Notes under the pieces: generated by a model
Told to the model about the DNA's origin: nothing
Databases searched by the model: none
What the model saw: the letters and a program-made list of their open reading frames with translations, nothing else
Translations under genes and position numbers: made by a program
In this document: positions 8,619-14,742 of the stretch, piece by piece
Position numbering within the stretch: position 1 is the first letter of the stretch
Layout of the letters: every line of letters starts with the position of its first letter
NCBI GenBank assembly: GCA_965370435.1
Contig: CBDUUP010000011.1
Coordinates: forward strand, 1-30,679
Source: CBDUUP01 sp965370435
Lineage (GTDB): Bacteria > Chloroflexota > Anaerolineae > Anaerolineales > UBA11579
Reading direction: 5' to 3'
DNA length: 30,679 nucleotides

Positions 8619-9326
8619 TCACCGTCCCTTCCTCCCCCAATGGATGGCGACAGAGCCGAACATCACCCGGCGGAAGTCCACCTCTGCGAAGCCTGCCTCG
8701 ACCATCAAGTCGGCCAGTTCTTCGGCGTGGAGGAAGTTGTCGGTGGAGTCGGGCAAGTAGGCGTAGGACTCCCGGTCTCCGGTCAGCAGACCGCCAAGAG
8801 TGGGGACAATGACTCGCATGTGGAATTGGATCAATGGGTAGAGCAGATTGCGCTTGGGGCGGGTAGTGTCCAGGGCGACGACCCGGCCGCCGGGCTTGAG
8901 TACCCGGTGCATCTCGGTCAACGCCTGGGGGACGTCGGTCACGTTGCGGAGCAAGAAGCCGGAGATGACCGAGTCAAAGGTCGCCGGGGGGAACGGCAGC
9001 TTGAGCGCGTTCGCGCTGGCCCAATCTGGAGCCAGACCGTTGGCGCGCTGACGCCCGACCTGCATCATCTCCCAGGTGAAGTCGGCGGCCAGGGGGCGGC
9101 AATCGGGATTCTGGCGCAGGGCCTCGTAGACCAGGTCGCCGGTGCCCGCGCCCATATCCAGCAGGCGCGCGCCGGGACGCAGCCCGGCCCGGCGGATGAC
9201 CTCCCGCCGCCAACGCATATCCTGCCCGGCGGTGTTGATCCGGTTCAGCAGGTCGTAGCGGTGGGCAATGCGGGTGAACATCGCCTGGACGTAGCGCTCC
9301 CGTTCAGAGCCGGTTAGATTTGCCAT
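8619..9326 (-). CDS. menG: Demethylmenaquinone (UbiE/MenG-type) methyltransferase
   Basis: A 235-residue enzyme predicted to methylate demethylmenaquinone using S-adenosylmethionine, the last step of menaquinone synthesis. The N-terminal UbiE signature (RYDLLNRINTAGQDMRWRR, about residues 23-41) is clear. So are motif I (LLDMGAGTGDL), SGFLLRNV, and RVLKPGGRVVALD. Length is normal for the family. GGAAGG precedes the ATG. The NrfD-type complex elsewhere in the window would use such a quinone. Ubiquinone or another ring substrate cannot be excluded from sequence alone. Confidence 0.88.
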   Translation of the reverse strand: MANLTGSERERYVQAMFTRIAHRYDLLNRINTAGQDMRWRREVIRRAGLRPGARLLDMGAGTGDLVYEALRQNPDCRPLAADFTWEMMQVGRQRANGLAPDWASANALKLPFPPATFDSVISGFLLRNVTDVPQALTEMHRVLKPGGRVVALDTTRPKRNLLYPLIQFHMRVIVPTLGGLLTGDRESYAYLPDSTDNFLHAEELADLMVEAGFAEVDFRRVMFGSVAIHWGRKGR

Positions 9327-9360
9327 GAACCTTCCAAAATCGTTAGCATCGGCCCAATGC

Positions 9361-9391
9361 TACCACAGGCTGGGCCGCTGGTGGTAAAATT
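9361..9391 (+). promoter_or_regulatory. Inverted repeat and -10 upstream of the selenoprotein gene
   Basis: TACCAC and GTGGTA (9361-9366 and 9381-9386) bracket a GC-rich centre with further partial pairing. They run into TAAAAT, which could be the -10 for the plus-strand gene. This could be an operator or a hairpin. The assignment is weak. Confidence 0.35.
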
Positions 9392-9422
9392 CTAGGCAAT
9401 ACCTTCACGTCGAGGACAACAC

Positions 9423-10208
9423 ATGAAAATCGTCGAAAACCTGGCCCATTGGCTCACCGTTTTCCAGGAGGGCTGGCTGGCGAATCTCAAGGAAACCGGC
9501 CAAGTGGATTGGAATCTATACGAATATCCCCGCAACAGTGCGGCGCTCGGCGGGCCGGGGGTCAACCTGGCGGAAAGCCGCCTGATGCTGGTCTCCACCG
9601 CGGGGGCTTATTTGAAAGACGGACAAGAGCCTTTCGATTGCGACAGCCTCTTTGGGGACTACAGCATTCGCACTTTCCCCTTCAGTACGCCCTGGGATGA
9701 GCTCACTCTCTCCCACACCCACTACGACCACTCCGCGGTGAACGCCGACCATCAGACGCTGCTGCCCTTCGAACACCTGGCTGATATGGTGGAAGAAGGC
9801 CTGATCGGCGAGTTGGCTCCCTCGGTGGTCAGTTTCAGCGGCTACCATCCCAACGTGTGGAAGGTGGTGAAGGAACTGACTCCCGCCGTTTTGGAGGTCG
9901 CCAAAGACGAGGCGGTGGACGCAGTTTTGCTGGTCCCGGCTTGACCGCTTTGCATTCAGTCCGTTGGACTGATCGCACGCGGTTTGGAGCGAGAGGGCAT
10001 CGCCACCACGCTCAGCAGTTGGAGCAGCGCTCAGGTGCGGCGCACGTCCCCGCCCCGCGCCACGGTCACCAAGCTGGCACGAGGCAGCACGCTGGGCAAG
10101 CCCGGCGACGCCGCACAGCAGCGCCGGGTATTGGAAGCCACTCTTTCCTTGCTGGCGCAGGACGCGCCCATAGAGCCGGTGTATCTGGAGGAGAGCGCGG
10201 AGGAGTAG
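9423..10208 (+). CDS. GrdB-related selenoprotein (Sec at in-frame UGA, residue 174)
   Basis: Read through the TGA at 9942-9944 as selenocysteine, this gene encodes a continuous 261-residue protein ending at TAG 10206-10208. It resembles the short GrdB-related family (glycine/sarcosine/betaine/D-proline reductase selenoprotein B group): GPGVNLAESRLMLVSTAGAY, then THYDHSAVNADHQTLLPF, then LLVPA-U-PLCIQSVGLIARGLEREGI. The UxxC redox motif sits where relatives carry CxxC or UxxC (PVCHQTVGLIAR-like). The sequence after the TGA stays in frame, keeps coding character and completes the family C-terminus. A SECIS-like hairpin follows the UGA. GAGGA precedes the ATG. The role is probably redox or reductive chemistry, with substrate unknown. 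No sel genes are in the window. If UGA is read as stop, the product is a 173-residue truncated form. Confidence 0.88.
9951..9977 (+). promoter_or_regulatory. Bacterial SECIS-like hairpin
   Basis: Downstream of the UGA (9942-9944), CAGTCC (9957-9962) pairs perfectly with GGACTG (9966-9971) around a GTT loop. The pair T9956-A9972 and an outer TGC/GCA stem extend it. The apical loop begins 19 bases after the UGA, within the usual distance for bacterial SECIS elements, and has the expected G and U. It lies inside the coding frame. Confidence 0.8.
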
Positions 10209-10382
10209 GAGGGGGTGTATTTCAGTTTTGGAGGCAACATAGCGACTAAAGTCGCACCAACAACTACGAAGTCCACCCTTCGGCGGACTAAAACATCGTC
10301 AAGTCGGCGCAGGCCGACTTCTTAAAAGTTTGTGTGACTTTAGTCACTCAAATCCCCAAACTGAAATGCACCCAGTAGGAGG
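10204..10382. mobile_element. MITE-like element with inverted ends and 9-bp target duplication
   Basis: The element proper is 10213-10373 (161 bp). Its ends are inverted repeats: GGGTGTATTTCAGTTTTGG on the left, and the complement of GGGTGCATTTCAGTTTGG on the right. Exact direct repeats AGTAGGAGG (10204-10212 and 10374-10382) flank it as a target-site duplication. Inside are several short palindromes: GCGACT/AGTCGC (10242-10255), AAGTCGGC/GCCGACTT (10301-10320) and GTGACT/AGTCAC (10334-10347). It has no coding capacity, so a transposase must act in trans. The left duplication contains the selenoprotein stop codon. Confidence 0.85.
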
Positions 10383-10403
10383 CCGGTAGAACTTGAAGCG
10401 GCC

Positions 10404-10432
10404 TTGCGATTCCCTCTTGACTGGGATATAAT
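10404..10432 (+). promoter_or_regulatory. Promoter of tRNA-Pro
   Basis: TTGCGA (10404-10409), a 17-base spacer and a perfect TATAAT (10427-10432) lie about 35 bases upstream of the mature tRNA. The spacing is ideal for a housekeeping sigma factor. Confidence 0.7.
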
Positions 10433-10466
10433 CCCAAAGCGATAAAATCCCCTCGCGTTTGACAAT

Positions 10467-10542
<76 letters not shown>

Positions 10543-10544
10543 AG

Positions 10545-10571
10545 AAAAGACCACTTTAGAGTGGTCTTTTT
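10545..10571 (+). terminator. Terminator of tRNA-Pro
   Basis: An 11-bp stem (AAAAGACCACT / AGTGGTCTTTT) with loop TTAG runs into a T-rich tail. The GACCAC/GTGGTC core recurs in the hairpins after the second copy and at the far end of the island. Confidence 0.9.
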
Positions 10572-10585
10572 CTTTTGCGTTTGAA

Positions 10586-10670
10586 TAGCGCAGATTGGCT
10601 AACGCGCGCCGTCTGGTCGTGTGAGTGGCGACGCAAGCGTCACGGGAGGTTCAAATCCTCTCGCCCCGAC
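10586..10670 (+). pseudogene. Degenerate tRNA-Pro copy 1 with inserted hairpin
   Basis: The sequence from the D arm to the 3' end of tRNA-Pro is repeated, and the last 24 bases are identical. There is no 5' acceptor strand, the anticodon arm is altered, and extra sequence with a GACGC/GCGTC hairpin has entered the anticodon-variable region. It cannot form a normal cloverleaf. It may be a remnant of tRNA duplication or an attachment site. Confidence 0.75.
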
Positions 10671-10676
10671 TAAAAG

Positions 10677-10702
10677 AGAGACCACGAATAGTGGTCTCTT
10701 TG
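10677..10702 (+). terminator. Terminator after tRNA copy 1
   Basis: A 9-bp stem (AGAGACCAC / GTGGTCTCT) with loop GAATA and a short T tail. It is homologous to the tRNA-Pro terminator, so the unit was duplicated together with its terminator. Confidence 0.75.
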
Positions 10703-10720
10703 CTTATCTGTCTGAAATAT

Positions 10721-10805
10721 TGGCGCAGCCCGGCTAGCGCGCACCGTCGGGTCGTGTGAGTGGCGACGCAGGCGTCGCGGGAGGTTCAAATCCTCTCGCC
10801 CCGAC
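10721..10805 (+). pseudogene. Degenerate tRNA-Pro copy 2 with inserted hairpin
   Basis: The D arm and T arm match tRNA-Pro (10467-10541) almost exactly, and the 3' end CGCCCCGAC is kept. The 5' acceptor strand is missing and the variable region carries GCGACGC/GCGTCGC, absent from the intact tRNA. The insertion is shared with copy 1, so both derive from one altered ancestor. Confidence 0.75.
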
Positions 10806-10814
10806 TGTATTCAA

Positions 10815-10861
10815 AAAAAGGTTCTTTTTGCGGAGTTTATCACCGTGAGCAGAACCTTTTT
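10815..10861 (+). terminator. Terminator-like hairpin at the left edge of the island
   Basis: AAAAAGGTTCT (10815-10825) pairs with AGAACCTTTTT (10851-10861) across a 25-base loop and ends in T's. It follows the second degenerate tRNA copy and precedes the AT-rich island. Confidence 0.6.
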
Positions 10862-11018
10862 GTGGTATATAATAGTTATTCATAACCTCAAATTTAGTTT
10901 AGGTAACTAAAAAAGATTTACGAATAATAAGTTGGTGAGATTGTTGTATCAAAGTTAAATCCTATTACCTAAAATAAAAAAGGTGCTAGGAATGATAAAG
11001 TTTTGAAGGGTATTGAAA

Positions 11019-11807
11019 ATGCCAATAAAGGATGGTGTGGGTTTTAGCAGGTTGACCCCTATAAAATTACTACACTTTGAATCTATACTTAATATGCATA
11101 TTAGCATAACAGATGCAGTGTTGAAAAAATACACTTACTACACCCAGAGTTATTACTATTTAGATGCAACTGCGGGGCCTGGAAAATACCTCGTAGAAGG
11201 AAAAGAAATAACTGGCAGTCCATTAGTATTCCTAAAAATAGCTGAAACCAAGAAGATTAATTATCGAGCCGATTTTCTTGAAATAAAGGATTCAAATGTA
11301 GAATCTTTGAGTAAATACCTGCCCAAACTTAATTTTGGGATTGCTAATGTACACTGCTGCGACTATGTTACAAAAGTGAAAGAATTGTATTCCAAAGAGA
11401 ATAGTAAAATACTCGGTTTGTTTTTTGTTGATCCTACAACTGGAATTCCAGATTTTGAAACAATTGCACATGTTTCTGAAATGCGACCAAGAATGGAAAT
11501 TTTAATTTATTTGTCCGCGGGAAACTTAAAAAGGGAATTTGGCATTACAGATCAAAAACTATCCGATTACATTAATATGATTGACAAGAAACATTGGTTG
11601 GTGAGAAAACCTATTCGTGGAGATGCTCACCAATGGACATTTTTACTTGGGAGTAACACTAATATCTTCAAAGATTATAAAAAGATCGAATTTTACCGAA
11701 TGAATTCAAAAGATGCTCAAGCATTTTTCCCAAAGCTAAATTTCAGTAAAAAACAACAAATGGATAGGCTACAGAAGAACTTCTTTGATCAAGTAGATGA
11801 AAACTAA
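11019..11807 (+). CDS. tcmP: Three-Cys-motif partner protein (TcmP-like)
   Basis: About 262 residues. The start is the ATG at 11019 with GAAGGG eight bases upstream; a TTG two codons earlier is less likely. It has the early segment LTPIKLLHFESIL, a DATAGPGKY glycine-rich loop followed by GSPLVFLK, FLEIKDSN, then FFVDPTTGIPDFETI and ILIYLSAGNLKRE. These suit the TcmP family, which looks like a Rossmann/SAM-binding-type fold and is known mainly as the neighbour of three-Cys-motif proteins. The next gene is such a protein. It is clearly AT-rich compared with flanking genes, indicating horizontal acquisition. Biochemical function is unknown, and a defence role is only a hypothesis. Confidence 0.8.
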   Translation: MPIKDGVGFSRLTPIKLLHFESILNMHISITDAVLKKYTYYTQSYYYLDATAGPGKYLVEGKEITGSPLVFLKIAETKKINYRADFLEIKDSNVESLSKYLPKLNFGIANVHCCDYVTKVKELYSKENSKILGLFFVDPTTGIPDFETIAHVSEMRPRMEILIYLSAGNLKREFGITDQKLSDYINMIDKKHWLVRKPIRGDAHQWTFLLGSNTNIFKDYKKIEFYRMNSKDAQAFFPKLNFSKKQQMDRLQKNFFDQVDEN

Positions 11808-11878
11808 TGATTCAAATAAGAAACATATGTGCTAAAATATACTCAGATATTTCTTAAGAGGTTCAAAAGGTCAACACT

Positions 11879-12604
11879 ATGGCTAACAAATCTAAAATTG
11901 AGTGGACTGAATCAACCTGGAATCCGATTACAGGCTGTACTAAGATTAGTCCTGGATGCAAAAATTGTTATGCTGAGCGAATGTCTCGAAGGCTACAAGC
12001 AATGGGGAATCCAAGTTATTCGAATGGATTCACTCTAACTTGCCACGAGCATTTATTAGCTCGTCCCCTCAAATGGAAAAAGCCGCAAATGATTTTTGTG
12101 AATTCAATGAGTGATTTGTTTCATAAGGATGTGTCAATCAAATTTCTCCACAAGATATTTAATATAATGCATCAAGCTCATTGGCATACATTTCAAATCC
12201 TCACAAAACGGTCTTCAAGATTACTTGAATTGAATCCAATAATTGAATGGTCTGACAATATATGGATGGGAGTAAGTATTGAAAATGCTGATTATAAGTA
12301 TCGTATTGACAATCTAAGGAAAACAGAAGCTAAGATTAAGTTTTTATCTTTAGAGCCACTACTTGGCCCTCTCGGTCGGCTGGACTTAACAGATATTGAT
12401 TGGGTAATAGTTGGAGGAGAATCTGGCCCTAAAGCTAGAATGATTGAAAAAGAATGGGTTTTAGAAATTAAAGAACAATGTTTATCAAGAGACGTTCCTT
12501 TCTTTTTCAAGCAGTGGGGAGGAAAGAATAAGAAGAAAGCTGGAAGATTACTGGAAAATCGGACATGGGATGGGATGCCTCTAATTGCTCAGAGTACAAC
12601 CTAA
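11879..12604 (+). CDS. Phage Gp37/Gp68-like DUF5131 three-Cys-motif protein
   Basis: A 241-residue protein of the DUF5131 (phage Gp37/Gp68) family. The N-terminal motif WNPITGC-x6-C-x2-C places Cys20, Cys27 and Cys30 as a likely metal or Fe-S site, reminiscent of radical-SAM-like proteins. Other family blocks are FVNSMSDLFHKD, FQILTKR, WMGVSIEN, FLSLEPLLGPLGRLD, DWVIVGGESGPKAR, FFFKQWGG and TWDGMP. Length is normal and the gene looks intact. It follows the TcmP gene by 71 bases and shares its AT-rich composition. No function is established for the family. Confidence 0.88.
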   Translation: MANKSKIEWTESTWNPITGCTKISPGCKNCYAERMSRRLQAMGNPSYSNGFTLTCHEHLLARPLKWKKPQMIFVNSMSDLFHKDVSIKFLHKIFNIMHQAHWHTFQILTKRSSRLLELNPIIEWSDNIWMGVSIENADYKYRIDNLRKTEAKIKFLSLEPLLGPLGRLDLTDIDWVIVGGESGPKARMIEKEWVLEIKEQCLSRDVPFFFKQWGGKNKKKAGRLLENRTWDGMPLIAQSTT

Positions 12605-12680
12605 CATCTTCATAATGTGCTTTTTGTCTGTTGACAAATATTACATAGGGAATAATCAGAATTATAACTGGACCGGGATT

Positions 12681-12748
12681 ATAGGCGGGAGTTGATCCTG
12701 TGCAGACCCAGACACATAAAGAGAGACCACCATTCCGGTGGTCTCTTT
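12681..12748 (+). repeat. Decayed tRNA-like 3' end and terminator at the right island edge
   Basis: Bases 12686-12712 (GGGAGTTGATCCTG, then TGCAGACCCAGAC) resemble a decayed tRNA-Pro T arm and acceptor. They are followed by a hairpin (12718-12748) with the same GAGACCAC/GTGGTCTC core as the terminator of tRNA copy 1. The arrangement mirrors the left edge and may be the far attachment site. The tRNA similarity is weak; the hairpin similarity is strong. Confidence 0.5.
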
Positions 12749-12788
12749 AATTCTTCTCAAATTGAAAGTTTTCTGCTATTCCCCCGTC

Positions 12789-13790
12789 TCAACCCGCGCG
12801 GCAATCCAGGCAATGCGACAGCCAGGGCGGATGGCCTATTTTGGCGGCCACGGCTTCAAGTTCGGCTTCGGAGACGGTGGCTTCGCCGCAGAGGGGGCAT
12901 ATGGCCCGGGGGGATTGGCGCAGCGAGACAAGGTCTTCGTTCAGCGCATCGCCCGACATAGAAAGGGCGCCCTCTGTACAGACCTTCTCACACTTATCAC
13001 AGCCGATGCACAGGCTTGAGGCCAACCACAAGACGGTGGTTTGGTCGTCTTCGTGGATGTAGAGGGCATGGGTGGGGCAGGCCTGAACGCAGAAGCCACA
13101 TAGATTGCAGTTTTCAACTTCGGGGATTTGGGGCAGTCCCAGTCGGTCGCCGGACTGGGCGGGGCGAGGGCGTTTTTTCTCCTCCAGGCTGGCGATCAAG
13201 AGATGTCCAATGGCTATCCAGGCCGGGTAGGGACTGCGGGTCAGTGCGCGGCCTACTCCCGGCAGCCAACGTCCGGCGTGCTGTTGGATGAACAGTTTTC
13301 TGGCTCTGCGCCATTGACCGCTCTCTTGGGGATGTTCGCTTTCCTTTTGGGCCAGGAAGGCCAGGAAAGCCAATTCCATGCTGGCGTGGTCGGGGAGTTC
13401 GGCGGAGTTGGTCTCTAACCCCACTTCCCGGTAAAGGCTCTGTACTGTGAAGGTGGCCGGCCCCGGGATGCGGCCATTCAGGTATTGAGATTCATACAGC
13501 CAGATTGAGGGGCTGCCGGGGCCGAGGAATAAAGTTTCATACTCGGCCAGACGGGTTTGCGGCGAACCGGCGGAAACTTCCACCAGGGCTATGACCGCCT
13601 CAGTCCAGCCTTCGGAGAGGCGCGCCGCGGCCAGTTCACTGGCCGCAGAAAACAGCGGCCAGCCGCGGCCCGGCTCGGCCAGCCAGTTGGCGCTCCTTCC
13701 CCCGCCCCGCACAGCGGGAGATGGGGAAGGGGCCAACGCTTCGGCCAGACGGGCATAAAGACTCGCCAACGATCCGGCGTAGGGGGTCAT
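12789..13790 (-). CDS. TorD-like chaperone fused to 2x[4Fe-4S] ferredoxin and zinc-ribbon tail
   Basis: About 333 residues from the ATG at 13790. An alternative TTG at 13814 would overlap the preceding gene. The N-terminal two-thirds resemble TorD/DmsD chaperones, with an all-helical domain including YETLFLGPGSP and a PDHASMELAFLAFL-type motif. These chaperones bind Tat-exported molybdoenzymes during cofactor loading. A two-cluster ferredoxin (CNLCGFC-x3-C and CIGCDKC-x3-C) follows, then a four-Cys tail (CPLC...CLDC) that could bind zinc. It is the last gene of the respiratory operon, and its client is presumably the molybdopterin subunit at 16898-19294. The fusion could couple cluster or electron delivery to maturation, which is inference. 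Confidence 0.85.
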   Translation of the reverse strand: MTPYAGSLASLYARLAEALAPSPSPAVRGGGRSANWLAEPGRGWPLFSAASELAAARLSEGWTEAVIALVEVSAGSPQTRLAEYETLFLGPGSPSIWLYESQYLNGRIPGPATFTVQSLYREVGLETNSAELPDHASMELAFLAFLAQKESEHPQESGQWRRARKLFIQQHAGRWLPGVGRALTRSPYPAWIAIGHLLIASLEEKKRPRPAQSGDRLGLPQIPEVENCNLCGFCVQACPTHALYIHEDDQTTVLWLASSLCIGCDKCEKVCTEGALSMSGDALNEDLVSLRQSPRAICPLCGEATVSEAELEAVAAKIGHPPWLSHCLDCRAG

Positions 13791-13791
13791 T

Positions 13792-14550
13792 TTATTTTTG
13801 GAGCAGCTTGCCAAAATTGGAAAGGATATCTATTGGGAGAGGCAGGATGGTGGCGTTCTGCTCGCTGGCAACTTCTACCAGGGTTTGCAGGTAGCGCAGT
13901 TGTAAACTGGCCGGGGAAGCCGAAAGGATGTCGGCCGCTTCGGCCAAAGCTACCGCGGCCTCACGCTCACCGTCGGCGTGGATGATCTTGGCTCGTTTTT
14001 CACGTTCGGCCTCAGCCTGGCGGGCCATGGAACGCTGCAAACTTTCGGGCAGCAGCACGTCCTTGACTTCCACGATCCCCGCCTCCACACCCCAGGGTTC
14101 GGTGTGGTCGTCAATGATCTCCCGCAGGCGCTCATTGATCCGGTCGCGGTGGGCCAGCAGTTCATCCAGGTCGGATTGGCCCAGCACGCTACGCAGGGTG
14201 GTGAGGGCGAACTGGCCGGTGGCGGTGGCGTAATTTTTCACCGTGGTGATGGCGTCGCAGGCGTTGACCACCCGGTAAAACACCACCGCGTCCACCTCAA
14301 CGGTGACGTTGTCGCGGGTGATGACTTCCTGCGGCTCCACCACCAGGGTATCCACCCGCATGTCCACTTTGATCATGCGTTCAACGAAGGGGATGATGAA
14401 GTTCAGCCCGGGGCCGCGCTCTTTGCGCAGCTTCCCGAAGCGGAACACCACTCCGCGTTCGTACTGCCAGATGACCTTGACGGAGGGAACGAGGATGACG
14501 AGCGCGGCTACGACTCCAATTGCAACGTACAAAATTTGGGTTTGATCCAT
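13792..14550 (-). CDS. SPFH/Band 7 (slipin, stomatin-like) membrane protein
   Basis: A 252-residue protein with one N-terminal transmembrane helix (about residues 5-25) and a complete Band 7 domain: QYERGVVFRFGKL, GPGLNFIIPFVERM, VDMRVDTLVVEPQEVITRDNV, TTLRSVLGQSDLDELL, WGVEAGIVEVKDVLLP. A C-terminal helical AEAEREKRAKI region is typical of oligomerising prohibitin-like proteins. Such proteins scaffold membrane microdomains or protect membrane complexes. AAGGAG lies six bases upstream of the ATG. It sits inside the respiratory operon, so a role in stability of that complex is plausible but unproven. Confidence 0.9.
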   Translation of the reverse strand: MDQTQILYVAIGVVAALVILVPSVKVIWQYERGVVFRFGKLRKERGPGLNFIIPFVERMIKVDMRVDTLVVEPQEVITRDNVTVEVDAVVFYRVVNACDAITTVKNYATATGQFALTTLRSVLGQSDLDELLAHRDRINERLREIIDDHTEPWGVEAGIVEVKDVLLPESLQRSMARQAEAEREKRAKIIHADGEREAAVALAEAADILSASPASLQLRYLQTLVEVASEQNATILPLPIDILSNFGKLLQK

Positions 14551-14577
14551 TGGGTACTCCTTACATAGTTTCCAGTT

Positions 14578-14739
14578 TTATTGAAAATAGGGCTTGTCTG
14601 AATCTTCCTCTCCGCCTTTGAGGATCCAGCGGATGAGCAAGAAATAAATGGTGGCTGCCAGGCCGATCACGGCGAGCACGATCAGGCCGCCGGGGCCAGC
14701 CGAAGTTAAAAGTGAGGATATAAAATCAATGATGGGCAT
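14578..14739 (-). CDS. Small single-pass membrane protein (53 aa)
   Basis: A short gene between the NrfD and SPFH genes. The product begins MPIIDFISSL, has one strong transmembrane helix (about residues 18-40), and ends in a charged cytoplasmic-type tail GGEEDSDKPYFQ. AGGAG lies eight bases upstream and overlaps the end of the NrfD gene; the ATG is 3 bases beyond the NrfD stop. Tight packing and a good ribosome binding site support expression. It may be an accessory subunit of the NrfD complex, comparable with small subunits of other quinone oxidoreductases. No homology is recognised. Confidence 0.75.
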   Translation of the reverse strand: MPIIDFISSLLTSAGPGGLIVLAVIGLAATIYFLLIRWILKGGEEDSDKPYFQ

Positions 14740-14742
14740 ATT

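Noticed and set aside
7843..8760. 305-codon plus-strand frame opposite the methyltransferase
   Set aside because: It spans the terminator and two minus-strand genes and is rich in low-complexity Gly/Gln/Val, typical of shadow frames in high-GC DNA.
9423..9944. Selenoprotein gene treated as a short 173-residue protein ending at TGA
   Set aside because: The frame continues with family-like sequence and a SECIS-like hairpin, so a true stop here is less likely than selenocysteine.
10586..10805. tRNA-like copies considered as tRNA-Sec or other long-variable-arm tRNAs
   Set aside because: They lack a 5' acceptor strand pairing with CGCCCCG, and there is no UCA anticodon or eight-base acceptor.
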